Source of the DNA: Bacteroidales bacterium
GTDB lineage: Bacteria; Bacteroidota; Bacteroidia; Bacteroidales; UBA932
Assembly: GCA_029010575.1 (NCBI GenBank)
Contig: JAQXKS010000033.1
Coordinates: 1 to 46,884 of the forward strand
Reading direction: 5' to 3'
DNA: 46,884 nucleotides
In this document: piece by piece, positions 6,228-13,198 of the stretch
How the letters are laid out: the number at the start of each line of letters is the position of its first letter
How positions within the stretch are numbered: position 1 is the first letter of the stretch
The notes under the pieces: generated by a model
The model's input: only the letters and a program-made list of their open reading frames with translations
What the model was told of the DNA's origin: nothing
The model's database searches: none
Position numbers and translations under genes: made by a program

Positions 6228-6665
6228 ATGGACGACGTGTTAAGACGACTTAAACGAGCAATTAACTGGCTGATATTTCAGGAGGTTGCGGAGAACGAGA
6301 CCGAACTTGCTGAAAAACTCGGTTACAGGAAATCCTCGTTCTCTCAGATAGTGAATGGCAAGGTTCCATTGGCTGAAAAGTTCATAAATCGCCTCTGTTC
6401 GCTTGATGGAAATATAAACGGAGTTTGGATTTTAACAGGAGAGGGAGACCTGCTTATTTCAGGGGAAAATAATAACCCGAACGGGCAAAACGGGGTGTTT
6501 GTCCCCGAGAACGTGTGGTCGGTTATTCAGGCACAGGCACAGAGCCTGTCAGCCCGAGACAAACAGATAGACGACCTGATTTCGCTCCTGAAATCTCAAC
6601 TTGCAGAAAAAGAAAAAACAGTTGCCCGACGGGACGACGCTGCAACCTCTGCCGCTGTCGGATAA
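6228..6665 (+). CDS. Phage repressor-like HTH protein
   Basis: A 145-residue protein with an N-terminal HTH (NETELAEKLGYRKSSFSQIV, about 23-42), followed by NGKVPLAEKFINRL and the CI-type signature INGVWILTGEGDLL. The C-terminal half is a coiled coil (about 98-132) that could dimerise. No S24 peptidase domain is present, so it would not be inactivated by RecA-driven self-cleavage. The ATG at 6228 was chosen over a longer frame starting at 6126, because that extension covers the promoter and palindrome. It is the first gene of the plus-strand immunity cassette and the most likely lysogeny repressor. Confidence 0.75.
   Translation: MDDVLRRLKRAINWLIFQEVAENETELAEKLGYRKSSFSQIVNGKVPLAEKFINRLCSLDGNINGVWILTGEGDLLISGENNNPNGQNGVFVPENVWSVIQAQAQSLSARDKQIDDLISLLKSQLAEKEKTVARRDDAATSAAVG
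6410..6434 (+). repeat. 25-bp near-copy (copy 2, inside the repressor gene)
   Basis: Second member of the pair with 6156-6180, 254 bp downstream. It encodes the NINGVWIL part of the repressor signature. Confidence 0.7.
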
Positions 6666-6710
6666 TCGGGTTCGGAAACTTTCAGAGAATAATTCCAAAG
6701 TATTAATGAT

Positions 6711-7247
6711 ATGAAAAGGATAATTTTGTATATGTTGGCGGCTTTTCTTTACGCCTCTTGTTCTTCCCCCGAGGGAAAACCATTTGTAGTGAGTTATGCA
6801 GACCGTATAATTGGAGAGTATCCGAATTTCGGCTCAAATGAAATTGCCAAAAGAGCGGTTATGGATTCTATTCAGGTTCTTGGAAAATCATATATTGGAG
6901 AATCTCCTAAAACCCTAAATGGTGTTGATTTTAAGTTCGAGGAACTATTCGAGAATGGGGATTCTGTTTCTGCTCTGTTCTCTGCTATTGATTGCATCTC
7001 CGATATTGAAGATAAAAGCGGTGCGCATAAATATATTATTACTCCGATAGAGATTCGTGTCTTAGGTCGTGTTGATTCTCAGACAGCAGCGAAACTTGAC
7101 GGGAATAGTATATACCATATCGACGGAGTTCTCCACGCATGGGACGACAAAGATAGGTTTCTCGCCCATAGGAATACAGGAGGAAAACTATTTTTCGGGA
7201 CTTATATTCTCGACAATATGAACGTAAAATCCGTTTCAAATGAATAA
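6711..7247 (+). CDS. Predicted lipoprotein in the phage immunity cassette
   Basis: A 178-residue protein with a short lipoprotein signal MKRIILYMLAAFLYASC (lipobox YASC, Cys17), followed by SSPEGKPF, with no acidic stretch straight after the Cys. The mature part has no recognised domain; it looks like a small alpha/beta secreted protein (VDFKFEELFENGD, IEIRVLGRVDSQTAA). It lies between two HTH genes, overlaps the next one by 8 nt, and has fewer CGN codons than its neighbours. A prophage-expressed lipoprotein beside the repressor suggests lysogenic conversion or superinfection exclusion, which is inference. Confidence 0.7.
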   Translation: MKRIILYMLAAFLYASCSSPEGKPFVVSYADRIIGEYPNFGSNEIAKRAVMDSIQVLGKSYIGESPKTLNGVDFKFEELFENGDSVSALFSAIDCISDIEDKSGAHKYIITPIEIRVLGRVDSQTAAKLDGNSIYHIDGVLHAWDDKDRFLAHRNTGGKLFFGTYILDNMNVKSVSNE

Positions 7248-7716
7248 CAGGCTGCTCGAAATAATCCGCTATAAAACGGGAGGCAAACAGACGGAGTTCG
7301 CCTCCTTGATGGGGTGGACGCCACAATACCTGTCGAAACTCCTAAGAGGAGAGAATTTCGGGATTACGCCACTCGTAACGATTCTTGAACGCCTACCCGA
7401 AATCAGCGCACGGTGGCTGCTCCTCGGGAGTGGCGAAATGCTCGAAATCGGGAAACTGTTCACGCTCCAACGGGAGGCGTTCGCACAGGTTCAGGCTATT
7501 CTCGAACTCGAAAAATATATCCCCGTGATGTCGCCCGAGGAAATCCACGAATACGAACAGGCGGTAACGGTCGGCAGAAAACCCGTTTTCTCGCCTGAGA
7601 CGCTCGAAAAGTGGCGGGAACAGTTAAACATACGTCAGACGGAATTGGATGCGAAATTCGCCGCCGCAAACGCTAAATCGGAGGAGTTATGCAGACAGAG
7701 GACAGTCAAAAAGTAA
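7240..7716 (+). CDS. XRE/CI-type HTH transcriptional regulator
   Basis: A 158-residue protein. The HTH spans about 15-42 (KQTEFASLMGWTPQYLSKLL), followed by the CI-type tail ARWLLLGSGEMLEIG. A helical C-terminal half (about 75-158) probably dimerises. It overlaps the lipoprotein gene by 8 nt and the next HTH gene by 28 nt, so the cassette is one transcript. Either a second repressor or a Cro-like or antirepressor-controlled factor is possible. Confidence 0.75.
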   Translation: MNNRLLEIIRYKTGGKQTEFASLMGWTPQYLSKLLRGENFGITPLVTILERLPEISARWLLLGSGEMLEIGKLFTLQREAFAQVQAILELEKYIPVMSPEEIHEYEQAVTVGRKPVFSPETLEKWREQLNIRQTELDAKFAAANAKSEELCRQRTVKK

Positions 7717-7967
7717 TAGACCGTTTTTTTCAGGCTCTATATTACCTGAAAGAGACAAAGGTAATCCGTGGGAAACAGACTTTCACGGCTCGTTACGGCA
7801 TAAACCGTTGGAATCTGAACTCTCTCGAAAAAGACAGGGCAAGAGACATTTTTCAGGCTTCTTGGCTGTCCTATCTCGTCGAAGATTACGACGTCTCAGC
7901 AGAATGGTTGCTGACAGGACGGGGCGAAATAATGTCCCGAAAAAAGAAAATCAGGACGAGCGACTGA
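7689..7967 (+). CDS. Third CI-like HTH protein of the immunity cassette
   Basis: A 92-residue protein. RGKQTFTARYGINRWNLNSL looks like a degenerate HTH, and VSAEWLLTGRGEIM repeats the C-terminal signature seen in the two upstream regulators. The start at 7689 has GAGGAG just before it and lies within the upstream gene in another frame. The last codons overlap the terminator stem. It is shorter than its relatives and could act as a small modulator or Cro-like protein. Confidence 0.65.
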   Translation: MQTEDSQKVIDRFFQALYYLKETKVIRGKQTFTARYGINRWNLNSLEKDRARDIFQASWLSYLVEDYDVSAEWLLTGRGEIMSRKKKIRTSD

Positions 7968-7982
7968 ACGTCTGTCCTGATT
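7949..7982. terminator. Bidirectional terminator between the immunity cassette and integrase
   Basis: AATCAGGAC (7949-7957) pairs perfectly with GTCCTGATT (7974-7982) around a 16-nt loop. T-rich tracts follow on both strands (plus: TTCTGTTTTATTCC; minus: TTTTCTTTTTTC). It lies at the junction of two converging genes (stops at 7967 and 7988), where a two-way terminator is expected. Confidence 0.7.
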
Positions 7983-7987
7983 CTGTT

Positions 7988-9157
7988 TTATTCCTTTTCG
8001 TCCGATGTTATATCAGGCGGTAGAATCGTCGGTATCGAGGCGACTGCCGCCTGTTTGTTTTTATCCATAACCTTTGCGTAGATCTGCGTCGTCGATAGGT
8101 CTCGATGTCCGAGGAGTTTCGAGACCGTGTAGATGTCCGTTCCAATGTCAAGCATAAGCGTGGCGAACGTGTGCCTGGCGCAGTGAAACGTAATCGTCTT
8201 ATTGATTCCCGCTCTTGCCACCCATAGTTTGAGAGTGTTATTCGTGCAGGACGGGGAATGTATGTCTGTAAATACGTGTTCGTCGGGGAGACCTCGTTCC
8301 CCCATAAGTTCCGCCGCCTGTGGAGATATGTCGAGATACTCCTGTCCGCTCGTTTTCTTCTGTCTGAAAATGATTCGGGTAAAATCCCCTTGTTTATGAA
8401 TGTCTCCCCATGTCAGACGGAGAACGTCGCTCCGACGGAGACCTGTCAGACAGGAGAACAGGAACGCAGCTTTTATTTGTGGGTATTCGCACTCCGTTTT
8501 GGCGAGTTTCCGAACCTCGTCGAGTGTCAGATACATACGAGTTCCCTCCTCGGGTTTGAACCCCTCAATACCTCGGAGAGGATTTGTCGGGATAATCTGT
8601 TCCTCGTAAGCCTGATTCAGACAGGCACGAAGTTTATTAAAATAGGAGAGTTTCGAGTTTCGAGCGAGGGGTTTGTCCTTGATTCGTTTTCTGAAATCGT
8701 GTCCCCAAGCGACAGCGTCGTTTTCGAGATAGTCTTTGAATCCCTGAACCCATTCGGGGGTTATCTCGCCGAGGGTTATCGTTTCCCGCTTCTCGTACTT
8801 TTTCAGGTGGTGGAGACAGGAAAACCAATTCCCCCAATTTCCTCGGCTTTCCTCTCCGAGGCGTTTTTCGCACATCTCCCTGTAATAATCGAAAAATCGG
8901 ATAGAGGCGGACGGTCGGTTCTGAAAACCGAACTGTCCGTTCCTGAGTTCGACGACACGTTTCGCCCTGATTGCGTCGGCGAGTTTGAGCGTCTCCCGAT
9001 TCCTCTCCCTATCGGCTCTCGTCCGTTCGGGAATCAGGTGCATTTTTAGAAATTCATACGTCCTTTTTCCGTTGAGATAAATGTCGAGGTAAAGGGATAT
9101 GTTCCCCGAGGCTGTCTTTCTCTGTCGGAGGCGTATCGGTTCTTTTGATTCTGCCAT
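7988..9157 (-). CDS. Tyrosine recombinase (phage integrase)
   Basis: A 389-residue tyrosine site-specific recombinase with an N-terminal arm-binding domain (about 7-60), a SAM-like core-binding domain (about 85-195) and a catalytic domain (about 205-375). Catalytic residues visible are TGLR (R241), QKKTSG (K267/K268), HCARH (H325, R328), LLGH (H351) and Y360 in TTQIYAKV. The set is complete, so the enzyme should be active. The ATG at 9157 is used; the longer frame to 9205 would need a TTG start and covers a palindrome. It lies 186 bp from the mnmE stop on the same strand, so that 3' end is the likely attachment site. Confidence 0.92.
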   Translation of the reverse strand: MAESKEPIRLRQRKTASGNISLYLDIYLNGKRTYEFLKMHLIPERTRADRERNRETLKLADAIRAKRVVELRNGQFGFQNRPSASIRFFDYYREMCEKRLGEESRGNWGNWFSCLHHLKKYEKRETITLGEITPEWVQGFKDYLENDAVAWGHDFRKRIKDKPLARNSKLSYFNKLRACLNQAYEEQIIPTNPLRGIEGFKPEEGTRMYLTLDEVRKLAKTECEYPQIKAAFLFSCLTGLRRSDVLRLTWGDIHKQGDFTRIIFRQKKTSGQEYLDISPQAAELMGERGLPDEHVFTDIHSPSCTNNTLKLWVARAGINKTITFHCARHTFATLMLDIGTDIYTVSKLLGHRDLSTTQIYAKVMDKNKQAAVASIPTILPPDITSDEKE

Positions 9158-9199
9158 TTTTGTTACTTTTGTTGTTGATGATTCTAACGAGTAACAAAA
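9158..9199. promoter_or_regulatory. 10-bp inverted repeat abutting the integrase start
   Basis: TTTTGTTACT (9158-9167) and AGTAACAAAA (9190-9199) are perfect inverted repeats 22 bp apart. The left arm touches the integrase ATG at 9157. It could be an integrase- or repressor-binding site, or an mRNA hairpin that hides the start. Confidence 0.5.
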
Positions 9200-9346
9200 T
9201 AACAAAAAAAAAACGACAACTCAAAAACAACTCCAAACAAAAATGCGATAATTATTCCGATTTCGTAAATTATTGAATAATAGAGCGATTTTGTATCTGA
9301 ATTATGTTTCGATTATATCCGAGTTTCAGCCGATTTTTGAGCCTTA
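9200..9346. other. Putative attachment-site region at the mnmE 3' end
   Basis: This mostly non-coding stretch between integrase and mnmE is AT-rich, with element-like CGATTT motifs right up to the mnmE stop (9344-9346). The last mnmE codons read TTCTGCATCGGAAAGTAA (FCIGK stop), a conserved stretch that genomic islands such as SGI1 use as their integration core in trmE/mnmE. No tRNA, promoter or terminator was recognised. The second attachment site would be left of the window. Confidence 0.45.
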
Positions 9347-10783
9347 CTTTCCGATGCAGAACTTACTGAATATGGAACCGAGAATTTCATCGTTGGTGAT
9401 TTGGCCGGTAATCGTGCCGATATGGTAGATGGATTCTCGCAAATCTTGGGTTATGAACTCTGTGAATGTCTCTGTGTCCAGTGCTTTGCGAACTCTGTCA
9501 AGGCTCTCTTTGCTGCGGTTCAGGGCTTCAAAGTGACGAAGATTCGTAACCAATGTCTCGTTTTCATTGAAACTGAGTTCGTGGCCGCTTTCGGAGATGG
9601 CGTTTATGAGAGCGGTGATTTCACGCTTGGCAGCACTTACCGGTATAACCGCCTTAGGTGTGATACCACACTCTGAGCACAGCTGGGAAATTTCGCGCAA
9701 GTCATTCTCAATGCGCTGCGCATCAATGCAATCACACTTGTTCAGAATGACAAAAATATGCTTTGGAGAGTTGATTCGAGTAGAGAGTGTCTTAAGGGCA
9801 TCTGAGTAATATTCACTCCTGGTGGCATCCAGTACCATGAGGATAACAGTTGCCTTATTGATGGTCGAGAAGGTCCGTTCAATTCCTATAATCTCTATTG
9901 TCTCTTTGGTAGATCTGATACCAGCAGTATCTATAATCCTGTATCTGATACCCTCTATGGTAATCTGTTCTTCGATCGTGTCTCTCGTAGTACCCTCAAT
10001 ATCTGAAACAATGGCACGATCTTCGCCATAAAGAGCATTCAGAAGAGTACTCTTGCCAGTGTTTGTAGCTCCTACAATTGCCACAGGGACACCATTTTTG
10101 ATCACATCACCCCTTTCAAAACTGTCAGCCAAATTGGATATCTCTTTCAATGTGTTATCACACAGCTTCTTGAGGTGATCTCTGTCAGCGAACTGAACAT
10201 CCTCCTCAGAGAAATCGAGCTCAAGTTCCATTAAAGATACAATCTTAAGAAGTTCCTCCCTGATGCCTGAAAGTATTCCGGAGTAGCCTCCCTTCATCTG
10301 ATTCATTGCAATATCGTGGGCAGCTTTTGTCTTGCTGGCAATAAGATCTGCGACAGCCTCAGCCTGTGCAAGGTCCATCCTGCCATTCAGAAATGCCCTT
10401 TGGGTAAACTCACCCGGAGAAGCATTGGTGGCTCCATTGGCAATGAGAAGTCTCAGTATGGATGATACAATATACTCTGAACCATGGCAATATATCTCAA
10501 CCATATCCTCACCGGTAAAAGATGCAGGAGACTTGAATTTGACTATCAGTACCTCATCGATGACCGAATCGTCTGATGGATTGATAATATTTCCAAAATG
10601 CACTTTCCTTAATTCAAGAGCATGGAAAGCGGAAGGATCACACTGGTGGCAAGAGGGTTTTCTGAAGATCTTCGATACAATATCAAAAGAATCCTGACCG
10701 CTTGTCCTCACTATTGCAATGGCCCCTTCGGCTCCTGCGGTAGAACGTGCACATATCGTGGTATTTTCGTATATTGAATTCAT
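9344..10783 (-). CDS. mnmE: tRNA modification GTPase MnmE
   Basis: MnmE (TrmE) works with MnmG to build the 5-aminomethyl or 5-carboxymethylaminomethyl group on wobble U34 of certain tRNAs. The 479 residues are full length. They show an N-terminal tetrahydrofolate-binding domain (about 1-120), a helical domain, and an inserted G domain: GATNTGKST (238-246), DIEGTTRDT, DTAG, NKCD and SAAK. The C-terminal CIGK carries the conserved Cys. It is the last gene of the rsfS-to-mnmE operon, 20 nt after rlmD. The foreign element begins right behind its stop, leaving the gene intact. Confidence 0.97.
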   Translation of the reverse strand: MNSIYENTTICARSTAGAEGAIAIVRTSGQDSFDIVSKIFRKPSCHQCDPSAFHALELRKVHFGNIINPSDDSVIDEVLIVKFKSPASFTGEDMVEIYCHGSEYIVSSILRLLIANGATNASPGEFTQRAFLNGRMDLAQAEAVADLIASKTKAAHDIAMNQMKGGYSGILSGIREELLKIVSLMELELDFSEEDVQFADRDHLKKLCDNTLKEISNLADSFERGDVIKNGVPVAIVGATNTGKSTLLNALYGEDRAIVSDIEGTTRDTIEEQITIEGIRYRIIDTAGIRSTKETIEIIGIERTFSTINKATVILMVLDATRSEYYSDALKTLSTRINSPKHIFVILNKCDCIDAQRIENDLREISQLCSECGITPKAVIPVSAAKREITALINAISESGHELSFNENETLVTNLRHFEALNRSKESLDRVRKALDTETFTEFITQDLRESIYHIGTITGQITNDEILGSIFSKFCIGK

Positions 10784-10803
10784 AAAGTAGAAACAAATCT
10801 CAG

Positions 10804-12357
10804 TTATCTTAGCTCCAGGAGAGCGACATTTTCAATGTGATGAGTATGAGGGAACATATCCACAGGCCTTATCTTGACGAGCTTGTACTTCTCTCCGAGC
10901 ATCTGTATGTCACGAGCCTGTGTAGCGGGGTTGCAGCTCACATATACTATTTTCGGAGAGGCAGTATTCAGAAGTACATTTATTACGTCCGGGTGCATAC
11001 CGGCTCGTGGCGGATCGGCTATGATGACATCGGGTGTACCACCATGTCTGGCAACAAACTCATCGGTCAGGATATCCTTCATATCCCCGGCATAGAATAC
11101 TGCATTGTCTATACCGTTGATTCTGGCGTTGATATTGGCATCGTTAATCGCTTCAGGAACATACTCTATACCGATTACGCTCTTGATACCACGGGCAAGG
11201 AAGAGTGCAATGGTTCCGGTACCCGTATAAAGGTCGTATATTCTGTCCGTACTCTTCAGATCAGCAAATTCCCTGACAACGCTATAGAGATGGTATGCCT
11301 GTGCCGGATTGGTCTGGTAGAAGGACTTCGGACCTATCTTGAACCTGAGTCCTTCCATCTCTTCGTAGATGGCATCCTCACCTCTGGCATTGAGGACAGG
11401 CTGATCGTTGATGGCGTCATTGAGTCTGTCGTTCCAGATATAGTTGAGGGACTTGATTTGAGGGAAGCGCTCCATCAGAGCATCATAAAGCTTTTCAGCA
11501 TACTCTTCGGAACGTGAAGGATCAAAAGAAGAATTTCTAAGGTAACCGATATTTGCAGGGTTGCTGCCGAACATCACGGTAAGCATCACCTCGCCCTTGA
11601 GATTGGTCCTGATGATGATATTCCTCAAGAATCCCGTAGTCTCCCTTATATTGAAGAAAGGCAGGTTGTTGGAAATGGCGTACTCCCTGATAAAGTTCCT
11701 GATGCTGTTGGAGGGTTCTGGCTGTAGATGACATCTGCGTATGTCCAGAATCTTGTCAAAAGCACCATTGATATGAAATCCAAGAGCAAAACCGGCAGGA
11801 TTTGAATTGGCCCTCGAGTAACCGTTCTTCAGATGACGGGGAAATACCCCTTGGGGAAAGTCCGATGGGTCCAGCTCTATCGGAGCGTCAAAAAAGTCAT
11901 CGGGGTTCTCACCCTCAAGAAGCCATTTGTGGTCGGAAAAAGAGAACTCCAGTTTATTTCTGTATTCCCTCTCATGTTCCGATCCGAGGATGGGCACAAT
12001 CTCAAACTCCTCCTTTGAAACCTTTCCCAGCCTTGTAATCTGGTCCACTACCTGCTGCTGTTTGTACTTGAGCTGCAAAGGGTAGGGGAGCTCCTGCCAT
12101 TTACAGCCGCCACACTCTCCATAGTGCTGGCAGAAGGGCTCAAGCCTGTCCTCAGACGGTTTGACAATTTTGGTAACATAGCCCTCCATATATTTTTCGC
12201 GGCACTTAGTCAGCTGGATATTCACCACATCGCCGGGAATGGCATGCTGGACAAAGACCACTTTTCCATCTACATGTCCTATGGCGTTGCCTTCAGCAGC
12301 AACACTGTCAATTAGAATCTCCTTGAGTTCCTCTTTCTCTCTTTTCTTCCTTGACAT
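10804..12357 (-). CDS. rlmD: 23S rRNA (uracil-5-)-methyltransferase, RlmD/RumA family
   Basis: A 517-residue SAM-dependent RNA m5U methyltransferase with an N-terminal TRAM domain (about 12-68) and an Fe-S cluster motif (C76, C82, C85, with a fourth Cys in RRCHLQP). The SAM-binding YDLYTGTGTIALFLA and the catalytic-Cys motif VSCNPATQARD follow. In E. coli RlmD targets U1939; whether this protein also acts on U747 (RlmCD-type) cannot be told. It lies 6 nt after pyrF and 20 nt before mnmE, so two RNA-modification genes end the operon. Confidence 0.9.
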   Translation of the reverse strand: MSRKKREKEELKEILIDSVAAEGNAIGHVDGKVVFVQHAIPGDVVNIQLTKCREKYMEGYVTKIVKPSEDRLEPFCQHYGECGGCKWQELPYPLQLKYKQQQVVDQITRLGKVSKEEFEIVPILGSEHEREYRNKLEFSFSDHKWLLEGENPDDFFDAPIELDPSDFPQGVFPRHLKNGYSRANSNPAGFALGFHINGAFDKILDIRRCHLQPEPSNSIRNFIREYAISNNLPFFNIRETTGFLRNIIIRTNLKGEVMLTVMFGSNPANIGYLRNSSFDPSRSEEYAEKLYDALMERFPQIKSLNYIWNDRLNDAINDQPVLNARGEDAIYEEMEGLRFKIGPKSFYQTNPAQAYHLYSVVREFADLKSTDRIYDLYTGTGTIALFLARGIKSVIGIEYVPEAINDANINARINGIDNAVFYAGDMKDILTDEFVARHGGTPDVIIADPPRAGMHPDVINVLLNTASPKIVYVSCNPATQARDIQMLGEKYKLVKIRPVDMFPHTHHIENVALLELR

Positions 12358-12363
12358 AGCAAA

Positions 12364-13197
12364 TTAACCGAGAATGGTTTTCATCTGAGTGGCCAGCTTT
12401 TCGGCCTCAGCAGCTGCTGCTTGGGCAAAATCTTCACCTTTGCTTGCATAAATTATTCCCCTTGAAGAGTTGACCAAAAGACCGCAGCTGGAGTTGAGTC
12501 CATATCTGGCAACCTCTTCCAATGATCCTCCCTGGGCACCAACTCCAGGTACCAGCAGGAAGTTATCGGGACATATCTCCCTTATCTTTGCCAGCATCTG
12601 TGCACGTGTAGCACCCACTACGAACATGAGTCTCTCTTTCGAAGGACCGTAATTCTTCTCCACAAATGACATGGTCTGACGGATAATCCTCTCGTAAAGC
12701 GGTGTACCTTCACTTAAGCCGAGGGTTTCAAAATCCTCTGCAGAGGGATTTGATGTCATGGCAAGAACAATACTCCACTTGCCGTCGTAATCCAGGAACG
12801 GAGCAATGGAGTCGCTGCCCATATACGGTGCAAGTGTTACTGCATCGGCATTCATGCTTTCATAGAAAGCCCTTGCATACAGTCCGGCGGTATTTCCGAT
12901 ATCACCTCTCTTGGCATCACATATTACAAGAATCTCGGGATACTCCTTTTTAATATAGTCTACTGTCATTTCGAGCTCTTTCCACCCCTTGGCCCCATGG
13001 GCTTCGTAAAAGGCTGTGTTGGGCTTGTATGCGACACAGAAGGGAGCAGTGGCATCTATGATTCTGCGGTTGAAGCTCCAGAGGGGGTACTCCTCGCAGC
13101 GCAGATGTTCAGGAATCTTGTGTATATCGGTATCGAGACCCACGCACAGGAATGAGCCCTTTCTGCGAATCTCGCTATATAATGTCTCGTAATTCAT
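12364..13197 (-). CDS. pyrF: Orotidine 5'-phosphate decarboxylase
   Basis: This enzyme decarboxylates OMP to UMP, the last step of de novo pyrimidine synthesis. The 277 residues match the longer bacterial subfamily: FLCVGLDTDIHKIPEHL near the N-terminus, the catalytic CDAKRGDIGNTA with the key Lys, and FLLVPGVGAQGG near the phosphate site. The ATG at 13197, 1 nt after the upstream stop, gives the usual N-terminus; the longer frame to 13245 lies inside the peptidase gene. Confidence 0.95.
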   Translation of the reverse strand: MNYETLYSEIRRKGSFLCVGLDTDIHKIPEHLRCEEYPLWSFNRRIIDATAPFCVAYKPNTAFYEAHGAKGWKELEMTVDYIKKEYPEILVICDAKRGDIGNTAGLYARAFYESMNADAVTLAPYMGSDSIAPFLDYDGKWSIVLAMTSNPSAEDFETLGLSEGTPLYERIIRQTMSFVEKNYGPSKERLMFVVGATRAQMLAKIREICPDNFLLVPGVGAQGGSLEEVARYGLNSSCGLLVNSSRGIIYASKGEDFAQAAAAEAEKLATQMKTILG

Positions 13198-13198
13198 T

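Noticed and set aside
8258-9049. 263-codon plus-strand open frame opposite the integrase
   Set aside because: It is antisense to a clearly conserved integrase, has no family features, and arises from the CGN-rich codons of the other strand.
9158-9205. Longer integrase N-terminus from 9205
   Set aside because: It needs a TTG start, adds residues not typical of the family, and covers a 10-bp inverted repeat.
9200-9343. tRNA gene as the integration target
   Set aside because: No cloverleaf or T-loop sequence was seen; the adjoining gene is mnmE.
1-9343. Complete prophage or conjugative element
   Set aside because: No structural, packaging, lysis or transfer genes are in view; only one end of the element is present.
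10837-11517. 226-codon plus-strand frame opposite rlmD
   Set aside because: Shadow of a conserved gene; the composition follows from rlmD codons.
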